In this document: positions 45,309 through 54,840 of the stretch, piece by piece
Position numbering within the stretch: the first letter of the stretch is position 1
Layout: each line of letters opens with the position of its first letter
Source of the DNA: Oleidesulfovibrio sp047973035
GTDB lineage: Bacteria > Desulfobacterota > Desulfovibrionia > Desulfovibrionales > Desulfovibrionaceae
Assembly: GCF_047973035.1 (NCBI RefSeq)
Contig: NZ_JBKEBF010000020.1
Coordinates: 129,992-193,991, forward strand
DNA length: 64,000 nt
Direction: 5' to 3'
Position numbers and translations under genes: made by a program
The notes under the pieces: model-generated
The model's database searches: none
What the model was told of the DNA's origin: nothing
Seen by the model: the letters and a program-made list of their open reading frames with translations, nothing else

Positions 45309-46124
45309 TTAGTTAGGCCACAGTTCCATCTGCCAGGTAAGGGGCAGGAAGTACTTGGTGTTGGGGCCGAACCACTTGTTGTAGACTTTTTCGTACTCGC
45401 CGGAACGCCACATATCGTTCAGGGCTTTGTTTACGAAGTCACGGAAGTCGGAATCGTTTTCGGGCAGACCAAGGCCATAAGGCTCTGCGGAAATGTATTC
45501 ACCGACAATCGCCCACTTTTCTGGTTCGGGGTCAGAGTTCTTCAGGCCCAGCAGAATGGTGGAGTCGGTAGTTACTGCGACGGCTTTGCCCTGCTTCAGA
45601 GCAAGCATAGCCTGCGGGTATTCGTCAAACGACAGAACACGGCAATCGGGCTGTGCAGCCTTGATGTTCTTTTCAGAGGTAGAGCCTTTTACGGTGGCTA
45701 CCTTTTTACCTTTCAGGTCGGCAACGGACTTGATGCCGCCGTCTTTGGCAACCAGAATTTTCTGACCATCCATGAAGTAGGTGATCGAAAAATCAATTAC
45801 GTTATCGCGCTCGTGCTTATGAGTCATGGTTGCGGCTGCAATGTCAATGGAACCCTGAGTAACCATAGGAATACGAGTGGCGGAAGTTACTGTTTTCAGT
45901 TCCAGCTTAACGCCCAGCTGGTCTGCAATGTACTGGCACACATCTACATCAAAGCCGACAAGCTGTTTTGTGTTTTCATCAATAAAACCGAAGGGAACGA
46001 CGGAGTCCTTTACCCCTGCAACAAGCACACCGCGCGCTTTGATATCATCGATCTTTCCGGCAAAGGCCGTACCGGCCGACAAGATCATACCCAACGCAAC
46101 GGCAATCAACAGAAGTCTCTTCAT
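45309..46124 (-). CDS. Amino acid-binding periplasmic protein, glutamate/aspartate-like
   Basis: A 271-residue family 3 solute-binding protein with a signal peptide cleaved near AFA-G. VKDSVVPFGFIDE, VGFDVDVCQYIADQL and TSATRIPMVTQGSIDIAAATMT resemble GltI/BztA-type proteins that bind acidic amino acids. Start 46124 has GGAG nine bases upstream. Confidence 0.9.
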   Translation of the reverse strand: MKRLLLIAVALGMILSAGTAFAGKIDDIKARGVLVAGVKDSVVPFGFIDENTKQLVGFDVDVCQYIADQLGVKLELKTVTSATRIPMVTQGSIDIAAATMTHKHERDNVIDFSITYFMDGQKILVAKDGGIKSVADLKGKKVATVKGSTSEKNIKAAQPDCRVLSFDEYPQAMLALKQGKAVAVTTDSTILLGLKNSDPEPEKWAIVGEYISAEPYGLGLPENDSDFRDFVNKALNDMWRSGEYEKVYNKWFGPNTKYFLPLTWQMELWPN

Positions 46125-46199
46125 GTGAACAATCTCCATTTTTAGTCGTTTTCCGGCTCATCCATACTCGGCAGCCGTCTGTGTACCATCTGATTGTTA

Positions 46200-46928
46200 T
46201 TACAGTATTTCCTTAAGAAACGCCTTGGTTCTTTCATGTTTGGGGTTAGAGAAAAACTCGACAGGCGAAGCTTCTTCCACAATGACGCCTCCGTCCATAA
46301 ACACCACTCTGTCCGCCACTTCACGGGCAAAGCCCATTTCATGTGTGACACACAGCATGGTCATTCCTTCACGTGCAAGGTCTTTCATACAGTTCAGCAC
46401 TTCGTTGATCATCTCGGGATCAAGTGCAGAAGTAGGCTCATCAAACAGCATCACCTTGGGGCGCATGGCAAGCGCACGTGCAATGGCCACACGCTGCTGC
46501 TGTCCGCCGGAAAGCTCTACAGGATATTTGCTGGCCTGATCATGGATGCCTACCCGCTCCAGCAGCTCCATGGCTATGGATTCGGCTTTTGCCTTTTCCA
46601 TTTTACGCACTTTCAAAGGAGCCAGAGTCACGTTTTCCAGAACTGTGAGGTGCGGGTACAAGTTGAACTGCTGAAAAACAATACCTACTTCTGTCCGCAG
46701 ATCATTCACATCGACACCCTTGTCGTGAATAGAGCGACCTTCCAACAGAATTGAGCCTTTCTGAATATCTTCAAGCCTGTTCAGACAGCGGATGAAGGTA
46801 GACTTGCCCGAACCGGAAGGACCGCAGATGACAAGCACTTCACCCTTTTCAACAGACTCGCTGATGCCTTTGAGGACATGAAAATCCCCATACCATTTAT
46901 GAATGTCGTTAAACTCGATCATTGCCAT
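46200..46928 (-). CDS. Polar amino acid ABC transporter ATPase
   Basis: A 242-residue ATPase with GPSGSGKST, Q-loop QFNLYPHLTV, LSGGQQQRVAIARAL and VMLFDEPTSALDPE, close to GlnQ/GltL. It is the first gene of the operon and lies 75 bases before the binding protein gene. Confidence 0.94.
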   Translation of the reverse strand: MAMIEFNDIHKWYGDFHVLKGISESVEKGEVLVICGPSGSGKSTFIRCLNRLEDIQKGSILLEGRSIHDKGVDVNDLRTEVGIVFQQFNLYPHLTVLENVTLAPLKVRKMEKAKAESIAMELLERVGIHDQASKYPVELSGGQQQRVAIARALAMRPKVMLFDEPTSALDPEMINEVLNCMKDLAREGMTMLCVTHEMGFAREVADRVVFMDGGVIVEEASPVEFFSNPKHERTKAFLKEIL

Positions 46929-47034
46929 AATGTCAGAAGCTCTCTTCCCGTAGCCGTGCAGGCCTACAGCTAATCAAAATTGTCAAACAGGAATTACCTT
47001 GACCATCAAATGAGAAAGGGGCACCGAATGCATA

Positions 47035-47056
47035 AAAAGAAAAGGGGAAATCCCCC
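47035..47056 (-). terminator. Short terminator-like hairpin
   Basis: GGGG with CCCC and a four-base loop is followed on the minus strand by TTTTCTTTTT. It backs up the next hairpin. Confidence 0.5.
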
Positions 47057-47062
47057 AGAGAT

Positions 47063-47088
47063 AAAAAATCTGCTCTTCCCAAGCAGAT
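47063..47088 (-). terminator. Terminator after the small repeat protein gene
   Basis: A 7-base-pair stem (ATCTGCT with AGCAGAT) is followed on the minus strand by TTTTTT, about 190 bases beyond the stop. Confidence 0.65.
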
Positions 47089-47280
47089 GCGCCCTGTCCT
47101 CACGATTACAGACCGAACACTGTATTCCTACGCAATGACAAATAAGATTGTCAAGCCGCACGTATAACATATTTGTCAAACCACAATAAACCAAGATGTT
47201 ACACTTGAGACTGCGCAGCAAAAAAGCCGCACCAAATGGCACGGCCTCAGAAAAAGAAGCAGAAAAACATGGACTACAAC

Positions 47281-47577
47281 CTATGAATAAATATCAACAA
47301 TGCTCCCGACTCCAGAATATACCGGCCCCATAACATCTTTGTTGAACTGGTAAGAGTGTGACACGGGATCGCCTTTCCCGAACACGGGGCCATTCATATA
47401 ATCCAGCGTCTTAGACACCACAGCAGCACCGAACGTTTCCTTATCCATCGGTGCGCTGGAGGCAGGAGACGAGGTCACACCATTCATGTAATCCAGTGTC
47501 TTAGATACCACAGCCGCACCAAACGTCTGCTTATCATACCCGCCACCGCCAATTGTCATTCCATCCATGGCACACAT
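47281..47577 (-). CDS. Small protein with a duplicated 20-residue motif
   Basis: A 98-residue protein of unknown function. Residues about 15-33 and 46-64 are near-identical copies of DK(Q/E)TFGAAVVSKTLDYMNG, joined by a Ser/Ala/Pro-rich linker; the rest is polar, ending VGSIVDIYS. The ATG at 47577 is preferred because GGAGG lies five bases upstream; the longer frame begins without a site. It has no signal peptide. The motif could be a short binding or assembly helix. Confidence 0.72.
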   Translation of the reverse strand: MCAMDGMTIGGGGYDKQTFGAAVVSKTLDYMNGVTSSPASSAPMDKETFGAAVVSKTLDYMNGPVFGKGDPVSHSYQFNKDVMGPVYSGVGSIVDIYS

Positions 47578-47689
47578 TTCATCCTCCATGTTTTTCCGTT
47601 TTCGTAATGATACACTATACGCCATATCAACATACCACATGCAAAAATCCTGTCACATTATATTTTCGCGTCTGGCACCATACAACGCA

Positions 47690-47723
47690 AAAACGGCGCA
47701 GCCGCATCAGCGACCACGCCGTT
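47690..47723 (-). terminator. Terminator of the dut-argD set
   Basis: A stem of AAACGGCG with CGCCGTTT, followed on the minus strand by TTTTGCG. It lies about 115 bases after the argD stop. Confidence 0.55.
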
Positions 47724-47838
47724 TACAATTTCATCATAACAGGTTGCACCGCAGTGCAAACAGGCTGTTCAGCAACCGGAAATCACGCCGCTGCTTTCGT
47801 TACAGCGCGGGTAACCGGCGGCAGTTTATTGTCACAGA

Positions 47839-49044
47839 CTAGTTTGCCGTCCGTTCGCTCAGGATTTCTTCCAAAGCCCGAAGGAACGCAGCCAGATGCT
47901 CTTCTGCGATATTCAGGGCAGGAAGCAGGCGCAGCACACGCTCCTGCGTAAGGTTAAGCACAAAGCCCCGCCGCAGCAGCTCATCCCATACATCCTTGCC
48001 GGGAAAAGTCAGCACGATACCGATCATCAGACCAAGTCCGCGAACCTCCTCAATAGTACCGGGAAGACGCTCACCAAGTTTGCGCACATCTTCCATGAAC
48101 GAAGAACCTACTTTGTCAGCACGTTCTGCAAGCGGCTCATGCTGCATTATGTCCACAACTTTTTCCGCTACGGAAGAAACCAACGCTCCCGCACCGAAAG
48201 TAGTTGCATGGCTACCAGGCTCAAAACCACGGGCAACATCATCAGTTGCAAGCATAGCACCCATGGGCAGACCGTTTGCCAAAGCCTTAGCACTGGTAAT
48301 CACATCCGGCTCAAGCCCGTAATGCTGATACGCCCAGAAACGACCGGTACGGCACATGCCCGTCTGAACTTCGTCCACCATAAAAAGGATATCTTTTTTA
48401 CGGCAAAGTTTCTGCATACCACGGGCATACTCTAAAGACATAGGACGGATACCGCCCTCTCCCTGCACAATTTCAGCCAGTACAGCTACTGTGTCCGAAT
48501 CTATGGCGGACTCAAGCGCCTCGAGGCTGCCCCATTCCACCTGAAGAAACCCTTGGGGAATAGGGGCAAAACCATCCTGAAACTTTGCCTGTCCGGTGGC
48601 AGCCACAGTGGCCAGCGTACGGCCATGGAACGCACCGGTCAGCGTAATCACCGTACCGGCATCACGGCCTTTTACCCGCTGGGCATAACGGCGCGCCAGT
48701 TTGATTGCGGCTTCGTTAGCCTCTGCACCGGAGTTGCAGAAAAAGGCCTTATCAAAGTGGGTAGTTGCAAGCAGCTTTTCTGCAAGATTAAGCTGTTCCT
48801 GCTGATAAAACAGGTTGGACAGATGAACCAGCTTACGCGCCTGCTCGTTCATAACATCTGCCAGAACAGGGTGACTATGGCCGAGGTTGGTTACTGCGAT
48901 GCCGGAAAGCAGATCAATATATTCATGGCCATCAAAGTCTGTAAGAACAGACCCCTGTGCTGTTTTCACAGCAAGAGGATAACGGCCGTAGGTTCTGCAA
49001 AGAAGGGATTCTTCCCGCTCTTTAAGCTGGGCAAAAGAGGTCAT
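47839..49044 (-). CDS. argD: Acetylornithine aminotransferase
   Basis: Class III PLP aminotransferase of arginine synthesis, possibly also serving lysine synthesis. The 401-residue protein has FCNSGAEANEAAIKLAR, the cofactor Asp in LFMVDEVQTGMCRTG, and the PLP Lys in ITSAKALANGLPMGAM. GGAG precedes the ATG. It lies 48 bases after dut. Confidence 0.94.
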   Translation of the reverse strand: MTSFAQLKEREESLLCRTYGRYPLAVKTAQGSVLTDFDGHEYIDLLSGIAVTNLGHSHPVLADVMNEQARKLVHLSNLFYQQEQLNLAEKLLATTHFDKAFFCNSGAEANEAAIKLARRYAQRVKGRDAGTVITLTGAFHGRTLATVAATGQAKFQDGFAPIPQGFLQVEWGSLEALESAIDSDTVAVLAEIVQGEGGIRPMSLEYARGMQKLCRKKDILFMVDEVQTGMCRTGRFWAYQHYGLEPDVITSAKALANGLPMGAMLATDDVARGFEPGSHATTFGAGALVSSVAEKVVDIMQHEPLAERADKVGSSFMEDVRKLGERLPGTIEEVRGLGLMIGIVLTFPGKDVWDELLRRGFVLNLTQERVLRLLPALNIAEEHLAAFLRALEEILSERTAN

Positions 49045-49092
49045 GATAAACTCCTGTCCGGTAATAAATACATCTTAAAAAGGAAATACAGG

Positions 49093-49602
49093 CTACAAAC
49101 TGCCAGTATGGCCGAAACCACCGCTTCCGCGCTGCGTATCACCCAGCTCTGCAACCTGCTGCAGTTCGGCCTGATAAAACGGCTGAAACACAAGCTGAGC
49201 AATACGCTCGCCTCGTCGCAGTCGTCGTTCTTCACCGGACGTATTCAATAACGAAACAATAATTTCACCACGATAATCAGGGTCAATAACCCCTACCCCC
49301 TGACTCACAGTCAGGCCTTTTTTTGTTCCCAGCCCGCTACGCGAATACACAAAGCCGGCCACACCTGCCACCATAGGTTCGATAGCAACACCTACAGGTA
49401 TTGCCAAACGGCCTCCGGCAGGAATGACAGCTTCTTCGCTTTCCAGACATGCCCGCAGGTCTAACCCCGCAGAGCAAGGCGTCGCATACGCAAGAGCAGG
49501 TTCATTGTCTCCTGCCGCGTAAATGCGTTCTGCATCGCCAACATAGCGAAAGCGCACGGGTATCCGGGGCTGCTTGCAGCCCGAATCGTCTGTCTTACTC
49601 AC
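49093..49602 (-). CDS. dut: dUTP diphosphatase
   Basis: Hydrolyses dUTP to dUMP and keeps uracil out of DNA. The 169-residue trimeric-type dUTPase shows all five motifs: SAGLDLRA, YSRSGLGTKKGL, GVGVIDPDYRGEI, RGERIAQLVFQP and RGSGGFGHTG. It has a short N-terminal extension. Confidence 0.95.
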   Translation of the reverse strand: MSKTDDSGCKQPRIPVRFRYVGDAERIYAAGDNEPALAYATPCSAGLDLRACLESEEAVIPAGGRLAIPVGVAIEPMVAGVAGFVYSRSGLGTKKGLTVSQGVGVIDPDYRGEIIVSLLNTSGEERRLRRGERIAQLVFQPFYQAELQQVAELGDTQRGSGGFGHTGSL

Positions 49603-49671
49603 TGCTTACTCCTGAAGAAGGCTTATAAAAAAAACTCTCAGCGTCCTTTAAAGCTAACACGAGACAAAAAA

Positions 49672-49680
49672 TGTTATGAT
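49672..49680 (+). promoter_or_regulatory. Extended -10 promoter candidate for glgP
   Basis: TGTTATGAT is an extended -10 element (TGn-TATGAT). No good -35 box lies at the right distance. Confidence 0.35.
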
Positions 49681-49836
49681 ACTCGGCAAAGCAAGTCAAA
49701 AAGAGTCTTTTCATTCACCTGCTTTTTATATTGGTACTGTCACGTAAGACAAGTTATCATTGGCTCAGGTGCCTGACGGACCTGAAATAGCATAGTACCC
49801 GCTGATGCACCGAAACACACCGGCAGGAGGTCGCGC

Positions 49837-52407
49837 ATGCAACCCGTTAAAATTTTCAGCGTTACTCCCAAGCTCCCGCAAGGGCTGGAATCTCTGTGGG
49901 GCCTAGCGTATAATTACTGGTTCGCCTGGAATGCAGAAATCGAAGAACTGTTTGCCCAGATTGACTACAAATTATGGCAACGCAGTGCTAAAAACCCAGT
50001 GTGGTTTTTAAATAATGTTCCACAGGCAACGTTGCTCAGACTGGCAGAAGACAGCATTTACAAAGAGCGGCTTGCAGAAGCGCGTCAGCAACTGAGCCGT
50101 TATCTCAGTGTACCTGTTGACTGCGACTTTCATCTGGAAGACGAACGCCAGCCGGTTGTCGCGTACTTCAGTCTTGAATTCGGCGTGTCTTCCTGCCTGC
50201 CAGTGTACTCTGGCGGCCTGGGCATTCTTGCCGGTGACCATCTGAAATCGGCAAGCGATCTGAACCTTCCACTCATAGGCATAGGCCTTGCCTACCGGCA
50301 GGGGTACTTCCGCCAGTACATGACGCCCGACGGCTGGCAGCAGGAACGTTATCCAGATTATGATTTTGAACAAATGCCCCTGACGCTTGCCACCGGTCCA
50401 GACGGCACTCCGGCAAAAGTGTCGCTACTTATAGGCGACCGCCCGCTTGAGGCGCAGATATGGAAAGCACAGGTCGGCAGGGTGGCACTGTACCTGCTTG
50501 ACACCAACCTCCCTCAGAACCCGCCGGAGTTTCGCGAGATCACAGCCCGTCTGTATGGCGGCGGGCTGGAAATGCGCCTGTGGCAGGAAATTCTTATAGG
50601 CATAGGCGGCATTAAAGCGATTGAAGCCCTCGGCCTTTCACTAAAAGTAATCCATATGAACGAAGGACACTCGGCCTTTGCAGGGCTGGAACGTGTCAGG
50701 CTGTTCATGAAGTACAGCGGGCTGCCTTTTGAGGCGGCGCAGGAACTGGCAGCTTCCAGCTCTGTATTTACCACGCACACGCCTGTTCCCGCAGGTAACG
50801 ACCGCTTTCCGCCGGAACTGATGCAACGGTATTTTGAACCTTACGCGCGGGAGCTGGGCCTTGCGTTCAAAGTATTTCTGGCACTGGGGCGCGAGCAACC
50901 ACACAACGACAGTGAACACTTCTGCATGACGGTGCTTGCTCTTAAACTCTCACGATTCAATAACGGCGTATCCAAGCTGCATGGTTACGTGTCGCGTAAC
51001 ATGTGGAAACAGGTGTGGAACCAGTATCCGGTAGAAGACGTGCCCATCGGCGCACTGACAAACGGGGTGCATGCACCTTCGTGGGTGGCACCGGATATTC
51101 AAATGCTGTTTGACCGTTATCTTGGCCCCAACTGGCGCGAAGATCCCGACTGCGACAAGGTATGGGGACAGGCAGACAGTATTTCCGACGCCGAGCTTTG
51201 GCGAACGCACGAAAGACTGAGAGCACGACTTGTCGACTTTGTTCGTGCAAGGTTGATGAAGCAACTGGTTGCTCAAGGCGCCAGAAAGGCTGACTTACAG
51301 GTGGCACTGGAAGTACTGAATCCTGAAGCTCTGACCATTGGCTTCTCGCGCCGCTTTGCAACGTATAAAAGAGCCAACCTGCTGCTGCAGGACAAAAATC
51401 GGCTTATCAGGCTGGTGACCGACAAAAAAAGGCCCGTACAGTTTATCTTTGCCGGCAAGGCGCACCCGCAGGATCAGGCGGGCAAACAGATCATAAAAGA
51501 ACTTATCACATTGTGCCGGTCAGAAGCCTGCCGCTACAGCATGGTCTTTTTAGAAGACTACGACATGGACGTGGCCAGCTACCTCGTTTCCGGTTGCGAT
51601 ATCTGGCTTAACAACCCGCGCAGACCATTGGAAGCATGCGGCACAAGCGGCATGAAGGCCATGCTTAACGGCGTATTGCAACTGAGCACTCTTGATGGCT
51701 GGTGGGACGAAGCCTATGAACCGGACAACAGCCTCGGGTGGGCTATCGGCAAAGGAGAAGAATACGAAGATCTTGAATATCAGGACTTTGTCGAAATCCA
51801 GACCTTGTATAATGTTCTGGAAAACGATGTTATTCCGGAGTTCTACGAAAGAGGCCATGGCGGAATGCCCAGAGCGTGGGTACGCCGTATGAAAAATGCC
51901 ATACGTACCCTTGGTCCGCGGTTCAATTCGCACCGCATGGTCGAGGATTACAAAACAACGGCGTATCTTCCTGCATATGAAAACTACCTGAGCATGACCC
52001 GCGACAACTTCGCGCCTGCACGCGAAATGGCCGCATGGCGCATGGATATGATGATGCGCTGGGGCCAGCTGGCTATCCTGAAGGTAACCAGTCAGGACCC
52101 CGACAGTGTCCATGTAGGGCAGGAAATGACTATTGAGGCGCATGTGCAGATGAATGGCATTTCCCCCGATGACGTGCTTGTACAGATATATGCCGGCCCT
52201 GTCGGGCAGGACGGTACATTTACCGAAAGAACAATTTATCGTATGGAACCTGCTGAAGAAACAGCGGAAGGTCATCGGATATACAGAGGCAAGGCCACTC
52301 CGGCTGAAGCAGGCAGATACGGATTTACAGTCAGAGCAGTACCTTACCATCCGCTGCTGCTTGACCCTCACGCTCTGGGACTCATACATTGGGCTTCCGT
52401 TGAATAA
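49837..52407 (+). CDS. glgP: Alpha-glucan phosphorylase
   Basis: Releases glucose 1-phosphate from glycogen-like glucans. The 856-residue protein belongs to the GlgP type with the N-terminal DUF3417 domain (residues 15-120, LWGLAYNYWFAWNAE), then the GT35 phosphorylase core with AYFSLEFGV and VHMNEGHSAF-like HMNEGHSAF, and the PLP-lysine region EACGTSGMKAMLNG. The C-terminal 100 residues add a beta domain. AGGAGG precedes the ATG. A terminator follows. Confidence 0.94.
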   Translation: MQPVKIFSVTPKLPQGLESLWGLAYNYWFAWNAEIEELFAQIDYKLWQRSAKNPVWFLNNVPQATLLRLAEDSIYKERLAEARQQLSRYLSVPVDCDFHLEDERQPVVAYFSLEFGVSSCLPVYSGGLGILAGDHLKSASDLNLPLIGIGLAYRQGYFRQYMTPDGWQQERYPDYDFEQMPLTLATGPDGTPAKVSLLIGDRPLEAQIWKAQVGRVALYLLDTNLPQNPPEFREITARLYGGGLEMRLWQEILIGIGGIKAIEALGLSLKVIHMNEGHSAFAGLERVRLFMKYSGLPFEAAQELAASSSVFTTHTPVPAGNDRFPPELMQRYFEPYARELGLAFKVFLALGREQPHNDSEHFCMTVLALKLSRFNNGVSKLHGYVSRNMWKQVWNQYPVEDVPIGALTNGVHAPSWVAPDIQMLFDRYLGPNWREDPDCDKVWGQADSISDAELWRTHERLRARLVDFVRARLMKQLVAQGARKADLQVALEVLNPEALTIGFSRRFATYKRANLLLQDKNRLIRLVTDKKRPVQFIFAGKAHPQDQAGKQIIKELITLCRSEACRYSMVFLEDYDMDVASYLVSGCDIWLNNPRRPLEACGTSGMKAMLNGVLQLSTLDGWWDEAYEPDNSLGWAIGKGEEYEDLEYQDFVEIQTLYNVLENDVIPEFYERGHGGMPRAWVRRMKNAIRTLGPRFNSHRMVEDYKTTAYLPAYENYLSMTRDNFAPAREMAAWRMDMMMRWGQLAILKVTSQDPDSVHVGQEMTIEAHVQMNGISPDDVLVQIYAGPVGQDGTFTERTIYRMEPAEETAEGHRIYRGKATPAEAGRYGFTVRAVPYHPLLLDPHALGLIHWASVE

Positions 52408-52412
52408 AAACG

Positions 52413-52450
52413 AACTCAGGCGGAGCCGTAAGAGCTTCGCCTGAGTTATC
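52413..52450 (+). terminator. Terminator after glgP
   Basis: A 14-base-pair stem (AACTCAGGCGGAGC with GCTTCGCCTGAGTT, one G-T pair) with a seven-base loop; the tail is short in T. Confidence 0.7.
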
Positions 52451-52480
52451 AGTACATTGCGTTAACACTGCTATAATTTC

Positions 52481-53242
52481 ATGCAACTGCGTATTCTTAT
52501 CTTACTTTTTCTATTTGCTTCAGCAATGCCCCCTGCTGCCAAAGCAGAACAAAAAACATTACTAAAGTTTGCAACATTGCACTGGCCGCCCTACTGCGCA
52601 CAAAACATTGAACAGCAGGGGTATGCAAGTCAGGTAGTACGGCAGGCGCTGCATATAGCGGGCTACCAGGTAAACCTGTACTTTTTGCCATGGGAACGCG
52701 CAGTGCGAACTATGCAACAGCCTGACTTTGCAGGCTACACACCTGAATATAAAGAAGACCGGCTGACAGACTGCATTTTTTCTGACCCATTTCCCGGCGG
52801 ACCTCTTTATCTTTTCAAACGCAAAGAGGACGTTATCAGCTACAACAGCCTGCATGACCTGAAAGAGGAGCATATCGGCGTTGTTTCCGGCTATATCAAT
52901 ACGCCGGAATTTGACAATGCAGACTATCTGCAAAAGCACCCTGCGGTGAATGACGAAACAAACCTGCGTAAATTGTTGGCGGGCAGATTGGATCTGCTTG
53001 TGGGTGATAAGCTTGTGATTATGTACTTGATGCAGCATGTACTGAAAAAATCACCCGAACTTATCGAGCCGCTAGGTCCGCCGCTAGCTCAAAAAAGTCT
53101 TCACGTCTGCTTTAAACGCCAGCACCCCGATGCAAATCAATATGTCGAAGCATTTAACAGCGGGTTGTTGCAACTACAAAAAAACGGCACGTTGAAAAAT
53201 ATGCACCAGCAGCTATACAACAATTTCAATACAAAAAACTAA
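52481..53242 (+). CDS. Periplasmic solute-binding protein, family 3
   Basis: A 253-residue exported protein with a signal peptide cleaved near AKA-E and a family 3 binding fold (LHWPPYCAQNIEQQGYASQVV, GYTPEYKEDR, HIGVVSGYINT). No permease or ATPase gene is nearby, so it may be an orphan binding or sensory protein. It has no recognisable ribosome binding site; instead TATAAT lies directly before the ATG at 52472-52477. Confidence 0.83.
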   Translation: MQLRILILLFLFASAMPPAAKAEQKTLLKFATLHWPPYCAQNIEQQGYASQVVRQALHIAGYQVNLYFLPWERAVRTMQQPDFAGYTPEYKEDRLTDCIFSDPFPGGPLYLFKRKEDVISYNSLHDLKEEHIGVVSGYINTPEFDNADYLQKHPAVNDETNLRKLLAGRLDLLVGDKLVIMYLMQHVLKKSPELIEPLGPPLAQKSLHVCFKRQHPDANQYVEAFNSGLLQLQKNGTLKNMHQQLYNNFNTKN

Positions 53243-53349
53243 AATATCCCGCGCTGATTTTTCAGTACCTTCGTATGGTGCTCTTGCCTTGCGGCCTGCA
53301 ATGTCATAGGTGCATGGCACAACAATCATATAACCAATCGGAGAACGCC

Positions 53350-54690
53350 TTGACCGCTCTTACCACTGCGGCAATTGTCGGCGGCGGCCTTGCCGGATGC
53401 GAATGCGCCCGCAAGCTTGCACGCGCCGGTATCGCCGTGACTCTTTTTGAAATGAAGCCCCTCCAGTACTCCCCTGCTCACTCCGAACCGGAGCTGGGTG
53501 AGCTTGTATGCTCCAATTCTTTTCGTTCGGACGAACCTGAAGCCGGTGTGGGCGTTTTAAAGCAGGAAATGCGTGAACTCGGCAGTCTGGTGCTGGAAGT
53601 GGCAGAAGCCACCAAAGTGCCTGCCGGTAAAGCGCTTGCCGTTGACCGTGGTCTTTTCAGCAAAGCTATGACCAAGGCCATGGAAGATGAACCCAACATA
53701 ACGCTGGTCCGGCAGGAAATCATATCCCTTGACGATCCGGCCCTTTCCGGTTTTGACGCGGTCATCATTGCTGCCGGCCCACTGGCCAGTGAAAGTCTGA
53801 GCCAGAGCCTTGCGGACGCTGTAGGAGCCACGCACCTGTATTTTTACGATGCCATTGCGCCCATTGTCAGTGCCGATTCCATCAACATGGATAAGGCTTT
53901 CTGGGGTTCGCGTTACAGACCTGAAGACACTGATTACCTGAACTGCCCCATGAGCCGGGATGAGTATTTTGCTTTTCGCGAAGCACTGGTCGCCGGAGAA
54001 AAAGCTCCGACCAAGGACTTTGAAAAGGAGCTGCACTTTGAAGGCTGCATGCCTATCGAAGCCCTTGCAGAACGCGGAGAGATGACTCTTGCTTTCGGTC
54101 CGTTCAAGCCCGTAGGGCTGGATGATCCGCGCACAGGCAAACGTCCCTTTGCGGTGGTACAGCTACGCACAGAAAACCTGAACAAAACCATGTTCAACCT
54201 TGTCGGCTGCCAGACCAAACTGAAGTATGCCGAACAGGATAAAATATTCCGCATGATTCCCGGTCTGGAAGATGTAGAATTTATCCGTTACGGCTCCGTG
54301 CACCGCAATACGTATGTGAATGCCCCCAAGGTTCTGAATTCTGATCTTTCACTGAAAGGACGTCCCAATGTATACCTTGCGGGCCAGATAACCGGAGTGG
54401 AAGGTTATGTGGAATCCGCGTCCAACGGTTTATGGCTGGGCATGATGCTTGCTGCCCGCAAACAAGGTGTCGAGTTGACCACTCCGCCTTGTGAATGCGG
54501 TCTGGGAGCACTGGCGGCGCACCTGCAGACGGAAGTGAAAAAATTCCAGCCGTCCAATATCAACTTCGGCCTGACCCCTGCGCTTAACCAGAAGGCCCGC
54601 AAAAAAGACCGTAAGGCGTTGTATGCGCAGCGGGCAGTAGAAAAGTTTACGGAGTGGGTAGCTTCCGTTCCGGAAGAATTAAAAAAATAG
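53350..54690 (+). CDS. trmFO: TrmFO, folate/FAD tRNA m5U54 methyltransferase
   Basis: Makes ribothymidine at tRNA position 54 with methylene-tetrahydrofolate. The protein has the FAD motif AIVGGGLAGCECARKLA, NSFRSDEP, and the CEGCMPIE-like EGCMPIEALAERG motif with its Cys, and the C-terminal QITGVEGYVESASNG. TTG 53350 is taken as start because GGAG lies seven bases upstream and homology begins there; ATG 53314 would add 12 residues. Confidence 0.92.
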   Translation: MTALTTAAIVGGGLAGCECARKLARAGIAVTLFEMKPLQYSPAHSEPELGELVCSNSFRSDEPEAGVGVLKQEMRELGSLVLEVAEATKVPAGKALAVDRGLFSKAMTKAMEDEPNITLVRQEIISLDDPALSGFDAVIIAAGPLASESLSQSLADAVGATHLYFYDAIAPIVSADSINMDKAFWGSRYRPEDTDYLNCPMSRDEYFAFREALVAGEKAPTKDFEKELHFEGCMPIEALAERGEMTLAFGPFKPVGLDDPRTGKRPFAVVQLRTENLNKTMFNLVGCQTKLKYAEQDKIFRMIPGLEDVEFIRYGSVHRNTYVNAPKVLNSDLSLKGRPNVYLAGQITGVEGYVESASNGLWLGMMLAARKQGVELTTPPCECGLGALAAHLQTEVKKFQPSNINFGLTPALNQKARKKDRKALYAQRAVEKFTEWVASVPEELKK

Positions 54691-54695
54691 CATGC

Positions 54696-54734
54696 AACAG
54701 CGGCCCTGATATTTTGAAGGGCCGCTGTTTTTTG
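54696..54734 (+). terminator. Terminator after trmFO
   Basis: A 12-base-pair stem (AACAGCGGCCCT with AGGGCCGCTGTT) is followed by a T run. Confidence 0.9.
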
Positions 54735-54784
54735 CCCTGCATCATCCCGCAAGCAGCCAATGCAATCGCATTCACACTTCCCCA

Positions 54785-54817
54785 ATAAAAAACGGCAGGA
54801 AGTAAATCTTCCTGCCG
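54785..54817 (-). terminator. Terminator of the type I secretion operon
   Basis: A 10-base-pair stem (CGGCAGGAAG with CTTCCTGCCG) is followed on the minus strand by TTTTTT, 24 bases after the receptor gene's stop. Confidence 0.88.
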
Positions 54818-54840
54818 CCTATGTTCATTAGCTGTTACTG

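Larger units (their letters stand above)
46929..47280. promoter_or_regulatory. Leader of the amino acid transporter operon with repeated TTGTCAA motifs
   Basis: No gene is seen in these 352 bases. TTGTCAAA occurs at 46980-46987, TGACAA-N6-TTGTCA at 47136-47153 as a perfect inverted repeat, and TTTGTCAAA at 47172-47180. They may bind a regulator. Two minus-strand terminator hairpins lie between them. Confidence 0.45.
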
